Assembly (NCBI GenBank): GCA_021796315.1
Contig: JAJYOH010000021.1
Coordinates: 1 to 23,827 of the forward strand
Reading direction: 5' to 3'
DNA length: 23,827 nucleotides
Source: Chloroflexota bacterium
GTDB lineage: Bacteria > Chloroflexota > Anaerolineae > Anaerolineales > Villigracilaceae
Position numbers and translations under genes: made by a program. Position 1 is the first letter of the stretch; each line of letters begins with the position of its first letter. The notes below the pieces were generated by a model. That model was not told the origin of the DNA, did not search any database, and saw only the letters and a list, made by a program, of their open reading frames with translations. Below, piece by piece: positions 1 to 8,196 of this stretch.

Positions 1-35
1 AGCCGAAGCATTGCGTCTAAAATATTACCTTCCAT
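1..35 (-). CDS. atpE: ATP synthase F0 subunit c, N-terminal fragment
   Basis: Only the first 11 complete codons (MEGNILDAMLR) are inside the window; the gene runs off the left edge. An ATG at 35-33 is preceded by AAGGAG about 8 bases upstream, a good ribosome binding site. The call rests mainly on position: it directly follows atpB, where subunit c lies in most bacterial atp operons, and the short N-terminus fits subunit c of related bacteria. Subunit c would form the proton-carrying ring of F0. Too little is visible to check the membrane helices or the proton-binding carboxylate. Confidence 0.65.
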   Translation of the reverse strand, partial: MEGNILDAMLR

Positions 36-63
36 TTTTGTATCTCCTTGATTCCTTTTAGAT

Positions 64-1053
64 TTAGTGCGCCGCAGCGCCAGCTTCTTCGTGATGATCT
101 TCCTCATGGCCGTGACCTTGAGTGGCCTGCGCCATGAAGACCATTGTCAACATACCGAACACAAACGCCTGAATGATACCGACGAATAACTCAAACATCA
201 TGATCATGGCAGGCAAGATACTGATCCTGCCGAGCAGACCGGCAACAATCGCAACCAACACCACACCCGCGAACATGTTACCGAATAGACGGAATGCAAA
301 CGAAAGGATCTTCGAAAGTTCAGAGATCAATTCAAGCAGGCCGACCAAAAAATCCATCGCGCCGAAGAACGGCGTCTTGAACATGGTGCGGAAGTTGAAA
401 AACTTGCTCAGGTAACCAAATCCCTGCGCCTGAAAACCGATCACCTGGATCATCACCACCGCGATGATAGCCAGCGAAGCAGTGAAGTTCAGATCCACGG
501 AAATTCCGCGGAAGAACGGGGCGAGAATATATCCGTTCTCAACTTCGCCGGGTTGAAGAAGAATACCGGAAACCGGGTGTCCCTTCGCAACCTGATGCAA
601 AACGCCAATCGATTCAAAGCCCGGGATAAGTTTGAGCAGATTCGCGAACAACACATAGATCATGATGGTCGCAAACCACGGGAAGATCGCCCGCGCCCAC
701 TTCGCTCCAGCCGAACCTTCGGTGAGACCGTAAAGCATCTCAACCGCCGCTTCCATCAAATTGCCGATGCCGCGCGGAACGAGATCGGTCTTCGCGCTCT
801 TCTTGATGGATTGATTGGTGGCATACGAAATAATCAAAATGAGAATGATCGTTACCAACAAAGTTGGCAGCGTGTTCACCAGATAGAACGGCCCGATAAC
901 AGGCAGAGTGAACAATGGTTCTTCAATTAATTTTTCAGCCGCAACCGTGATCTCCGGCTGAACAGGAACAAAGATCCCGCCCACCACAAAGCCAACGATC
1001 ATCAGCACGAGCACGACCCAGCGTCGCCAGGGTCTACGCTTCTGAGTTTCCAA
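64..1053 (-). CDS. atpB: ATP synthase F0 subunit a
   Basis: Subunit a forms the proton half-channels against the c-ring in the membrane. The 329-residue product is strongly hydrophobic with about six helices. It carries the family hallmark SFAFRLFGNMFAG with the essential Arg at 255, followed by FELFVGIIQAFVF with Glu288 and Gln295 in the last helices. The start is a TTG at 1053-1051, chosen because AGGAGG lies four bases upstream and the next in-frame ATG falls inside the first helix. It lies 12 bases after the AtpZ/AtpI-like gene and 28 bases before atpE, so the three form an operon. It is somewhat long for the family, partly from an N-terminal basic stretch and a His/Glu-rich C-terminal tail (GHGHEEDHHEE). 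Confidence 0.95.
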   Translation of the reverse strand: METQKRRPWRRWVVLVLMIVGFVVGGIFVPVQPEITVAAEKLIEEPLFTLPVIGPFYLVNTLPTLLVTIILILIISYATNQSIKKSAKTDLVPRGIGNLMEAAVEMLYGLTEGSAGAKWARAIFPWFATIMIYVLFANLLKLIPGFESIGVLHQVAKGHPVSGILLQPGEVENGYILAPFFRGISVDLNFTASLAIIAVVMIQVIGFQAQGFGYLSKFFNFRTMFKTPFFGAMDFLVGLLELISELSKILSFAFRLFGNMFAGVVLVAIVAGLLGRISILPAMIMMFELFVGIIQAFVFGMLTMVFMAQATQGHGHEEDHHEEAGAAAH

Positions 1054-1065
1054 GACGCCTCCTAA

Positions 1066-1338
1066 TTATTCAGAGATTTTCTTCTCTGATTCAGCATTAG
1101 ATTTGATTCTCGCCAGCGTCCTGCGCCCTACAAAGAGCATCAGGATAACTGAAAGAGGAATTCCTGCGAATAAAAGTATAAGAGTGAAAAGTGGCTTCGT
1201 GTGAAAAGTCTGGTCAAGCCACAGACCGCCGAACAACGTACCCAGGATAATGATCAACGTCAGGCACCCCACCTGCCCCACCAACACGATCAAAAGCGTA
1301 CTGATAACGTTCTGTTTATTTCCGTTCGATTGTGTCAT
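1066..1338 (-). CDS. AtpZ/AtpI-family small membrane protein of the ATP synthase operon
   Basis: A 90-residue protein with two predicted membrane helices (about residues 12-37 and 48-69) separated by a short polar hairpin (LDQTFHTKP) and ending in a charged tail. This layout and its place as first gene before atpB match the AtpZ/AtpI group, which in other bacteria helps assemble the c-ring or supply Mg2+/Ca2+ to the ATP synthase. Family assignment comes from topology and context rather than a sharp motif. The ATG at 1338-1336 has no Shine-Dalgarno sequence and lies only eight bases after a perfect -10 box, so the message is probably leaderless. No credible in-frame start exists downstream before the first helix. 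Confidence 0.75.
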   Translation of the reverse strand: MTQSNGNKQNVISTLLIVLVGQVGCLTLIIILGTLFGGLWLDQTFHTKPLFTLILLFAGIPLSVILMLFVGRRTLARIKSNAESEKKISE

Positions 1339-1346
1339 GTCGCACG

Positions 1347-1375
1347 ATTATATCAACAAGGTAAAGGCGTGTCAA
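1347..1375 (-). promoter_or_regulatory. Perfect sigma-70 consensus promoter for the atp operon
   Basis: Read on the minus strand, TTGACA (1375-1370) is followed by a 17-base spacer and TATAAT (1352-1347). Both hexamers and the spacer match the housekeeping consensus exactly. Transcription would start about seven bases past the -10 box, near 1340-1338, at or next to the ATG of the AtpZ/AtpI-like gene at 1338. This gives the atp genes their own strong promoter separate from the upstream nuo operon. Confidence 0.85.
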
Positions 1376-1412
1376 ACAAACCGATATTTCAACGCTTCAC
1401 GCCGGATTTTCA

Positions 1413-1433
1413 GCCTGCCCCCCCGCCGCAGGC
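1413..1433 (-). terminator. GC-rich hairpin after nuoN, possible weak terminator
   Basis: GCCTGC (1413-1418) and GCAGGC (1428-1433) pair around a 9-base loop containing a run of C (G on the transcript). It lies between the nuoN stop and the atp promoter, where a terminator would be expected. There is no U-tract after it, so it may only slow polymerase or do nothing. Confidence 0.25.
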
Positions 1434-1444
1434 CTTGATCTACA

Positions 1445-2893
1445 CTAAAACAGGTTCGCCGCCGCAGCGCTCGACCAGCTGAACCACGGCGCAAACACGG
1501 TTCCGATCAAAATGACGCCCAACGCCAACACCGCCAACGCGATCGCATATGGGCGAGTCAACATCACCGGATGTTTGTCTTCATCCTCTTTTTCCATGCG
1601 ATAAAGATAGACATACTTCATCACATTCAAGTAGTAATACACGCCCACGATGGAATTCAGGATGCCCATGACAACCAGCCAGGTGTAATTAGCCTGGATA
1701 CCTGCCGCAAAAACAAAAACCTTGGCAACAAATCCACCGAACGGAGGCATGCCCGCCAGTGACAGGAACGCCGCCAGCATGATCAGTCCAAGCCACGGCG
1801 AACGGCGGCTGAGGCCTCGATACGCATCATATTCGTCCGAGCCGACAATCCTGCCGACTGCTGCGACCACACCGAAGGCGGCCATGTTGGTCACGATGTA
1901 AGCCAGCATGTAAAAGACCACGCTCGCGATTCCTAATTTTGAAATCGCCACGATGCCGATCATGGCATAACCCGCATGAGCGATGGATGAATAAGCCAAC
2001 ATGCGTTTGATATTCTTTTGCGGCAGAGCCATTAAATTGCCAATCGTCATCGTGACCGCGGAGAGAACTGCCAGCATGGTTGTCCATGAAATGGTGAAAT
2101 CAGGGAAGACAACCAGGAAGAGTCTTGCGATGACCGCAAAGCCTGCAGCCTTGGAAGCTGTTGACAGAAAACCAGAGATCGGGGTCGGCGCGCCATGGTA
2201 CACATCGGGCGCCCAAAAGTGGAATGGAACGATCGAAACTTTGAAGCCAAGTCCGACGATCAGGAGGAAGATCACACCCAACATAACGGGACCCGCCAAA
2301 TGTCCAGATTGAAGCGCAGCGGCGAGAGCATAAAGATTGGTCGTCCCGGCAAATCCAAACAGCAGACTAAATCCATAAAGCATGATCGCCGATGTCATCG
2401 CACCGAAGAGCAAATATTTGAAGCCCGCTTCGGTTGAGCGCTCATCCGAAAGCATGAAGCCAGCCAAAACATAAAGCGGAATGGATGTGGTTTCGATGGC
2501 AAGATAAAGCATCACGAGATCGGCGGATGATGCCATCAGGCACATGCCGATGGTGGATGCGAGAAGCAGAACGTAGGCCTCGCCGCGATCGCCGACTTTT
2601 TCGTGATCCATCAGGAACAAGGCCGTGATGCCTGCTCCAAAAACAAAGAACATCTTGAAGAAGAAGCCAAGCCAATCGAAGCGGATCATGCCGCCGAGCG
2701 CCGCAACCGGTTCACCCGGACGACCAACAAGGAGACTGATGATCAACGTGGCAAGTAAGCCGCCAGCCGTCAACCAGCCAGCGTTGCGACGATTTTCGGC
2801 TTTCCAAAACGGCTCGACAATCAAGACGATAACGCCAAGAATCAGGATGAGCGTTTCAGGGAGAATGGAAAGAAAGGAAATGGATGTAAACAT
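1445..2893 (-). CDS. nuoN: NADH-quinone oxidoreductase subunit N
   Basis: NuoN is the antiporter-like subunit nearest the quinone module of complex I. The 482-residue product is of normal length and has about 14 helices. The conserved channel residues are visible: Glu134 in IETTSIPLYVL, Lys218 in GFKVSIVPFHFWAPDVY, Lys248 in STASKAAGF, and the late Lys in GFVAKVFVF. Its ATG overlaps the stop codon of the upstream nuoM by one base (TAATG), so the two are probably translationally coupled. It is the last nuo gene, and the atp promoter lies about 70 bases beyond its TAG stop. Confidence 0.96.
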   Translation of the reverse strand: MFTSISFLSILPETLILILGVIVLIVEPFWKAENRRNAGWLTAGGLLATLIISLLVGRPGEPVAALGGMIRFDWLGFFFKMFFVFGAGITALFLMDHEKVGDRGEAYVLLLASTIGMCLMASSADLVMLYLAIETTSIPLYVLAGFMLSDERSTEAGFKYLLFGAMTSAIMLYGFSLLFGFAGTTNLYALAAALQSGHLAGPVMLGVIFLLIVGLGFKVSIVPFHFWAPDVYHGAPTPISGFLSTASKAAGFAVIARLFLVVFPDFTISWTTMLAVLSAVTMTIGNLMALPQKNIKRMLAYSSIAHAGYAMIGIVAISKLGIASVVFYMLAYIVTNMAAFGVVAAVGRIVGSDEYDAYRGLSRRSPWLGLIMLAAFLSLAGMPPFGGFVAKVFVFAAGIQANYTWLVVMGILNSIVGVYYYLNVMKYVYLYRMEKEDEDKHPVMLTRPYAIALAVLALGVILIGTVFAPWFSWSSAAAANLF

Positions 2894-4410
2894 TATTGAA
2901 CTCCCAGCAGGCCCAGGATGCTTTTGACGCCCGTTTCAACCATCGGCACCATGAAGGATGGGAACACTCCGATGAGGATCATCAGACCAGACAGGGTCAC
3001 GATGGCAACTTTGTCGAGCACGGTGACGTCGGTCATGTGACCTTCCAGTTTCTCCGGCATTTTTCCGAAGAAAACTTTGCGGATGTTCAGCATGATGTAG
3101 GCCGCTGTCAGGATGATGGAAAGACTGGCAATGACCGCCACCAGCCATTGCGATTTCCACACGCCCATGAAGATCGGGAACTCGGCAACGAAACCGGAGA
3201 AGCCCGGCATACCCATCGAAACCAAACCACCGATGATAAAACCGATGGCCGCGAACGGCATGACTTTGTTCATGCCGCCCAGTTCGGGAATTTGACGTGT
3301 GTGCGAGCGGTCATAGATCATACCGGTGACAGCAAAGAAGAGAGCCGTCATGATTCCGTGCGAGAACATTTGCACACCCGCGCCGAGCAGACCGTCATGA
3401 TTCAGAGTTGAGATACCAAGCATCACCAGTCCCATGTGCGAGACGGACGAGAAACCGATCATGTATTTCATATCGGTCTGAACGAAGGCGATGAATGCGC
3501 CGTACACAACCGCCACGCCTGCACATAACATGATGACCCATGACCAGTGTTGAGCGCCTTCAGGCAGAAGCATGATGCCGACACGCAACGCCGCGAACGC
3601 GCCAAGCTTCATCAACACGCCCGCATGGAACATGGAAACAGCCGTCGGCGCAGCAACGTGTCCATCTGGCGACCAGTTATGAAAAGGCCAGATGCCGCCG
3701 AGCACGGCGAAGCCGAAGAAAACGGGAAGAAACCACAGGTTCTGGAAGGAAGCGGAGAAACCAGCCTTTTCAAGTTGAAGCATATCAAAGGTGTAGATGC
3801 CGGTGTTCTGACCAGCCACCCAATACATCGCCAATGCGCCGACCAATGCGACCACCGAACCGATGAACAGATAAAGTGTCAGCTTCATGGCCGCGTATTC
3901 GCGAGTCTGTATCCAGCCCCAGATGACGATGAGCAGATACATCGGGAACACCGCGATCTCATAGAAGAAGAACAACATGAACAGGTCAAGTGAAGCAAAG
4001 ACGCCGAACACGCCGCTGGCCAAGATGAACAGGAAGGCAAAGAATTCGCGCGGACGATCCTGAATGCCGGCGGAAAGATGCGAGTGTTCATCGAAGTCGC
4101 CCCACGAGATCAACACACCCGTGAACATGACCACGCCGGTCAAAAGAACGAGCGGAGCGCTGATGCCGTCCACGCCGAACTTGAGGCTGATGCCCAAAGC
4201 GGGAAGCCATGGATATGTTTCAATAAATTGATAACCGGCGGCGGTTTTATCGTAAGAGAGATAAACCCAAAACGAAAGCAACAGAGCGAACGTTGCGGCG
4301 GCCAGCGCCACGCCGCGCGCTTCCGTCTTGCGGTCAGCGGGGATCAACAAAATGATCATCGCCGCCACAAGCGGACTAAAGACAATCACACTCAATACAG
4401 GAAAATTCAT
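2893..4410 (-). CDS. nuoM: NADH-quinone oxidoreductase subunit M, second copy (divergent)
   Basis: A 505-residue antiporter-type subunit with about 14 helices, clearly NuoM-like: Glu151 in FYEIAVFPMYLL, Lys268 in GVLMKLGAF, and the late Glu in GFVAEFPIFMG. It differs from the neighbouring NuoM in one notable way. The TM7 motif normally read as AIKVPIWPFHTW is AVLGGIWPFHNW here, so the conserved lysine is Leu237 (codon 3702-3700). I start it at the ATG at 4410 rather than the in-frame GTG at 4416, because that GTG lies inside the GAGGTG ribosome binding site. It follows the other nuoM across a 62-base gap holding a palindromic element and overlaps nuoN by one base. Confidence 0.93.
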   Translation of the reverse strand: MNFPVLSVIVFSPLVAAMIILLIPADRKTEARGVALAAATFALLLSFWVYLSYDKTAAGYQFIETYPWLPALGISLKFGVDGISAPLVLLTGVVMFTGVLISWGDFDEHSHLSAGIQDRPREFFAFLFILASGVFGVFASLDLFMLFFFYEIAVFPMYLLIVIWGWIQTREYAAMKLTLYLFIGSVVALVGALAMYWVAGQNTGIYTFDMLQLEKAGFSASFQNLWFLPVFFGFAVLGGIWPFHNWSPDGHVAAPTAVSMFHAGVLMKLGAFAALRVGIMLLPEGAQHWSWVIMLCAGVAVVYGAFIAFVQTDMKYMIGFSSVSHMGLVMLGISTLNHDGLLGAGVQMFSHGIMTALFFAVTGMIYDRSHTRQIPELGGMNKVMPFAAIGFIIGGLVSMGMPGFSGFVAEFPIFMGVWKSQWLVAVIASLSIILTAAYIMLNIRKVFFGKMPEKLEGHMTDVTVLDKVAIVTLSGLMILIGVFPSFMVPMVETGVKSILGLLGVQ

Positions 4411-4426
4411 AAGCACCTCACGTATG

Positions 4427-4475
4427 CGTAACGCGTAATTCGTACAGGCAATTACGCGTCACGAATTACGTATTA
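4427..4475 (-). repeat. Intercistronic palindromic element between the two nuoM genes
   Basis: Arms 4427-4440 and 4450-4463 pair over 14 positions (13 Watson-Crick plus one wobble on the transcript) around a 9-base loop. A third arm, ACGAATTACG at 4461-4470, can instead pair with 4434-4443, so two folds exclude each other. The decamer TTACGTATTA at 4466-4475 recurs exactly at 9062-9071 inside another intergenic palindrome, which suggests a dispersed repeat family. Its right end contains the stop codon of the upstream nuoM. Confidence 0.7.
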
Positions 4476-5990
4476 GAAAAGCCTCATTACGGCTTTATTG
4501 ATCACATCAAGTATCCACGCCGGCCAGATGCCGATGACTAAAATCAAGACCATCAGCGGAGCCATGACAAAAATTTCGCGCGTGTTGATCTCGGTAAGTT
4601 TATGTTCGCCGTGCGCCCAATGTTCATTCAACGGGCCATGTAAAACTTTCATGATGCCCTTCAAAATATATGCGCCAGTGAAAAGCAAGCCAAGCATGGA
4701 AATCGCGGTGTAAACCGTCAGCACCGGGAACGCGCCCCGCACCACGAGAAACTCCGAGACGAAACCATTAAGCCCGGGCAGGCCAAGCGAGGCCATGCTG
4801 GTAAAGATCAGGATGCCGCCATAAATCGGGACGAGCGGGAATAATCCGCCGAACTCTTCGAGGTTGCGCGTGTGAGTCCGTTCGTAAATTACGCCGACCA
4901 GGAAGAACATTCCAGCCGCGGACAATCCATGATTGAACATTTGCAGGACCGCGCCGTTCATGGCGATGTGCGCATCGGCCGTGCCCGCGGCGTAAGCGGC
5001 TGCCGCGATACCGAGCACTACAAAGCCCATGTGATTGACCGATGAATATGCAACCAGTCTTTTGAAATCTGTCTGACCGAATGAACCGAACGCGCCGAAG
5101 ACAATCGCAGCGGTGGCAAGGGCAGCCAGCCAGCCGGCGTAATTATGTGACTCGACCGGATATAACGGCAGAACGAGTCGCAAAAATCCGTACGCGCCAA
5201 GTTTGAGCAGGACACCAGCCAGCAACATCGAGCCAGCAGTCGGGGCTTCGGTGTGCGCATCAGGCAACCACGTGTGGAAAGGCCAGATCGGAACCTTGAT
5301 CGCAAACGCGATCACGAACGCCCAGAAGATGACCGTCTTCACAGTCTCAATTGGATAGCCAAGCAAAAAGCCCTGGGCCGAAGTCCAGTTTGCGGTAATG
5401 GTGGCAAGGTCAAAGGTCCCGAACAAAGAGCCGAGCAACTGAATGCCGAGCAAGAGTCCGAGCGAGCCGCCCATGGTGTAGATCATGAACTTGAGCGAAG
5501 CGTAATCCTTGTTGGCGCTTCCCCACTGATTGATGAGGAAGTACATCGGCACGAGGCCAATTTCCCAAAACAGGAAAAAGATCAGCAGGTCGATCGCCAT
5601 GAAAACGCCGAGCATTCCGGTTTCCAAAAACAGGAAGAGCATCATGTACGGTTTGATGCGATCGGTCACACTGAAGGATGCGAGAATGGCGAGCGGCGTC
5701 AACAGCGTGGTCAACAAAACCATAGTCAGGGATAAACCGTCCACGCCGAGATGAAGCGACGAATTGATGGCTTGATACCAGATGTATTTTTCTTCGAACT
5801 GGTATCCGGCCACACCGGACTTGAACTGGGTCCACAAAAAGACAGAGAGTCCAAACGGAATGAGACTCGCACCGAACGCGAACCAGCGCAAAAGTTTGGC
5901 TTCGTCCTTCGGCAGGAAAAGCATGACGATCGCCGAGACAGCCGGGAGAAATAAGATCAGGCTAAGAAGATGGGAAGTGAGAAAATCCAT
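4473..5990 (-). CDS. nuoM: NADH-quinone oxidoreductase subunit M, first copy (canonical)
   Basis: A 505-residue proton-pumping antiporter-like subunit with a complete set of NuoM channel residues: Glu143 in FWEIGLVPMYFL, Lys232 in FAIKVPIWPFHTW followed by LPDAHTEAP, the Lys in GVLLKLGAYG, and the late Glu in NGFVSEFLV. The start ATG at 5990 has GGAG five bases upstream. It lies 16 bases after nuoL, so it is the copy in the usual nuoL-nuoM position. It and the following NuoM share the fold and motifs but little continuous sequence, so this is an old duplication or an acquired paralogue and not a recent tandem copy. Confidence 0.95.
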   Translation of the reverse strand: MDFLTSHLLSLILFLPAVSAIVMLFLPKDEAKLLRWFAFGASLIPFGLSVFLWTQFKSGVAGYQFEEKYIWYQAINSSLHLGVDGLSLTMVLLTTLLTPLAILASFSVTDRIKPYMMLFLFLETGMLGVFMAIDLLIFFLFWEIGLVPMYFLINQWGSANKDYASLKFMIYTMGGSLGLLLGIQLLGSLFGTFDLATITANWTSAQGFLLGYPIETVKTVIFWAFVIAFAIKVPIWPFHTWLPDAHTEAPTAGSMLLAGVLLKLGAYGFLRLVLPLYPVESHNYAGWLAALATAAIVFGAFGSFGQTDFKRLVAYSSVNHMGFVVLGIAAAAYAAGTADAHIAMNGAVLQMFNHGLSAAGMFFLVGVIYERTHTRNLEEFGGLFPLVPIYGGILIFTSMASLGLPGLNGFVSEFLVVRGAFPVLTVYTAISMLGLLFTGAYILKGIMKVLHGPLNEHWAHGEHKLTEINTREIFVMAPLMVLILVIGIWPAWILDVINKAVMRLF

Positions 5991-6006
5991 CGTGACTCCA
6001 ATCTGG

Positions 6007-8148
6007 CTACGCCAGCCTCAACAGGTATAAAAGCAGACCGGCGAGGGCGAGGATGATCACCAGTGACACAAGCATGTATTGCTGGATGCGACCGGATTGG
6101 ATCGGTCGCAGGGAGCGGCCAAACCATTGAGTGACGTGAGCCGTGCCATCACCGAAAAATTCATTGATGACAGGCAGGTCGAAATAATTGCGGATGCCGG
6201 AACCGATTCCATTGGCGGCTTTTCCAAACAGATGCAGGAAGCCGTCGATCGCGCCTTTGTCCATCCACAAGGAAACGAAGACTTCAGAGAACCAGATGGC
6301 GGGCTTGATGAAAACAACATTGTAGAGTTCATCAAAGTACCATTTGTTTTTGAGAACTGGAATTTGTAATTTATCCTGGGCTGCGTTTTGAACATTGCGA
6401 TAAACAAGCCAGCCGAGCAGCAAGCCGCCCAGCGCAACCACCAATGAAGTTGTCAGCGGAACGAAACTAAACGGCGCGGCTTCCGGCATCGTCGCCAGAG
6501 TCGAACCGACGAATTCATGGAACCAGTTCGGGAGCAACCCGCCGAGGCCGGGGAAATGTTCAGGAATACCAACCCAGCCATAACCGATCGCAAAGATCGC
6601 AAGAACCACCAGCGGAAGCGTCATCGTCCACGGAGTTTCCTGCGCGTGCTCCGCTTCTTTTGTGCGCGGCTCGCCGAGGAAAGTCAATGTGATCTGGCGC
6701 ATCGTATAGAAAGCTGTCAGGAAGGCCGCCAAAGCCAGGGTAACGAAAACCGCTATGTGTCCGCTGCCGAACGCTTCGGCGAAGATCTCGTCCTTCGACC
6801 AGAATCCCGCCGTCAAAACCGGGAAGCCGGAGAGGGCAAATCCGCCAATCAGGAATGTCCAAAAAGTAATTGGCATCTTCTTTCTAAGTCCGCCCATGTT
6901 GAACATATCCTGCGGGTCAACATCGTGATTGCCCGTGTGAAAAACACCGTGTTCCATTCCATGAATAACCGAACCGGAACCGAGGAAGAGCAAGGCCTTG
7001 AAGAATGCGTGCGTGACCAAGTGGAAAGCCGCCGCAACATACGCGCCAGTTCCGAGCGCGGCGATCATGAAGCCGAGCTGCGAAATCGTCGAATAAGCCA
7101 GGACGCGCTTGATGTCGTTTTGCGCGACGGCAATTGTGGCCGCGAATAAAGCCGTGAACGCGCCGATGAATGCAACGAACGTCATCGTGTGCGCATCGAG
7201 GCTGAGCAGCGGGAACATGCGGATGACCATGTACACGCCCGCCGACACCATCGTCGCGGCATGGATCATGGCGCTGACCGGCGTCGGACCTTCCATCGCG
7301 TCCGGCAGCCAGACGTGTAACGGCCACTGCGCCGATTTGCCGATCGTCCCGATGAAGAGAAGCAGACCGATCAAGCCAGCCGCGGAAAGTCCGAAGATCG
7401 GCGTGGGAACGGTCGCTAAAACATGCAAAGTATTTGCAGTGAAAATTTCGCGATAGGAAAGTGTGCCGGTCGCGCTATAAAGGAAAGCAATGCCGAGCAG
7501 CATAAACACATCGCCGATGCGGGTGGTCATGAATGCTTTGACCGCCGCGTTGCGCGCCGATGGCTTGGCATACCAGAAACCGATCAAGAGATATGAACAT
7601 AAACCCATGATTTCCCAACCGACAAATAACGTGAGCAGATTGTCGGAGAGAACCAGTGTGTACATGCCGAAAGCGAACAGTCCCAGGAAAGCAAAGAAGC
7701 GCGAATACATAGGCTCGATGGACGGCACAACATGCTTGTGTCCGTGTTCTTCAACGGTTGCGCCATGCGGCGGCAAACCAGGGTGATCGTGATCGCCAGC
7801 AGGTTGACCGTAATTGTGATAGCCCACACTGTACACAAAAATCATGAAGATCGTCCATGCCACGAAGAACAAAACCACCGCCGAGAGCGGATCAACCAGC
7901 ACGCCGATCTTCAACCATGTATCGCCGGTCGGGATCCAGTTGATGGCGGATGCAAAAGGTTCCTTGCCGAGTTCGGTCACGCCAATGGCGCGCACAAAAA
8001 CGATCATCGCGCCCAGCCATGAAAGCGCCGCCGCGCCGACTGCCACTGTGTGGCTGAGCGTTTTATTTTTATTCGTGAACAACACGATCAAAAAGAACGC
8101 CAGGATCGGGGGTAATGGAATTAACCAAATCAATGTTTCAGTCGTCAT
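6007..8148 (-). CDS. nuoL: NADH-quinone oxidoreductase subunit L, extended form
   Basis: NuoL is the distal pumping subunit, whose C-terminal amphipathic helix runs back along the membrane arm. The 713-residue product has the expected residues: Glu179 in VGWEIMGLCSYLL, Lys271 in GKSAQWPLHVW, His296 in HAATMVSAGVY and Lys452 in GFWSKDEI. It is roughly 100 residues longer than the E. coli protein. One extra part is a His-rich loop at about 111-141, between predicted helices. The other is in the lateral-helix region after WYFDELYN (603-610): the stretch from IDG (634-636) to QSG (684-686) is 50 residues, compared with roughly 23 in alphaproteobacterial NuoL as I recall it. The last membrane helix is about 690-711. 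The start ATG at 8148 has GGAGG four bases upstream. A hairpin separates it from nuoK. Confidence 0.96.
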   Translation of the reverse strand: MTTETLIWLIPLPPILAFFLIVLFTNKNKTLSHTVAVGAAALSWLGAMIVFVRAIGVTELGKEPFASAINWIPTGDTWLKIGVLVDPLSAVVLFFVAWTIFMIFVYSVGYHNYGQPAGDHDHPGLPPHGATVEEHGHKHVVPSIEPMYSRFFAFLGLFAFGMYTLVLSDNLLTLFVGWEIMGLCSYLLIGFWYAKPSARNAAVKAFMTTRIGDVFMLLGIAFLYSATGTLSYREIFTANTLHVLATVPTPIFGLSAAGLIGLLLFIGTIGKSAQWPLHVWLPDAMEGPTPVSAMIHAATMVSAGVYMVIRMFPLLSLDAHTMTFVAFIGAFTALFAATIAVAQNDIKRVLAYSTISQLGFMIAALGTGAYVAAAFHLVTHAFFKALLFLGSGSVIHGMEHGVFHTGNHDVDPQDMFNMGGLRKKMPITFWTFLIGGFALSGFPVLTAGFWSKDEIFAEAFGSGHIAVFVTLALAAFLTAFYTMRQITLTFLGEPRTKEAEHAQETPWTMTLPLVVLAIFAIGYGWVGIPEHFPGLGGLLPNWFHEFVGSTLATMPEAAPFSFVPLTTSLVVALGGLLLGWLVYRNVQNAAQDKLQIPVLKNKWYFDELYNVVFIKPAIWFSEVFVSLWMDKGAIDGFLHLFGKAANGIGSGIRNYFDLPVINEFFGDGTAHVTQWFGRSLRPIQSGRIQQYMLVSLVIILALAGLLLYLLRLA

Positions 8149-8160
8149 GAAGCCTCCACA

Positions 8161-8193
8161 AAACCCTAAAGGTCTCCAAAACCTTTAGGGTTT
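8161..8193 (-). repeat. Perfect 13-bp hairpin between nuoK and nuoL
   Basis: AAACCCTAAAGGT (8161-8173) and its exact complement (8181-8193) flank a 7-base loop. On the transcript the stem lies right after the nuoK stop and ends about four bases before the GGAGG of nuoL. There is no U-tract, so it is unlikely to terminate; an mRNA-stability or processing role is plausible. Confidence 0.75.
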
Positions 8194-8196
8194 GTA

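Noticed and set aside
2893..5990. Tandem nuoM as a recent duplication or assembly artefact
   Set aside because: The two proteins differ along most of their length and each has complete, distinct motifs, so they are old paralogues.
8161..8193. Rho-independent terminator between nuoK and nuoL
   Set aside because: The stem is strong but no U-tract follows, and stopping here would split an obligate operon. The CCCTAAA/TTTAGGG resemblance to plant telomeres is coincidence.
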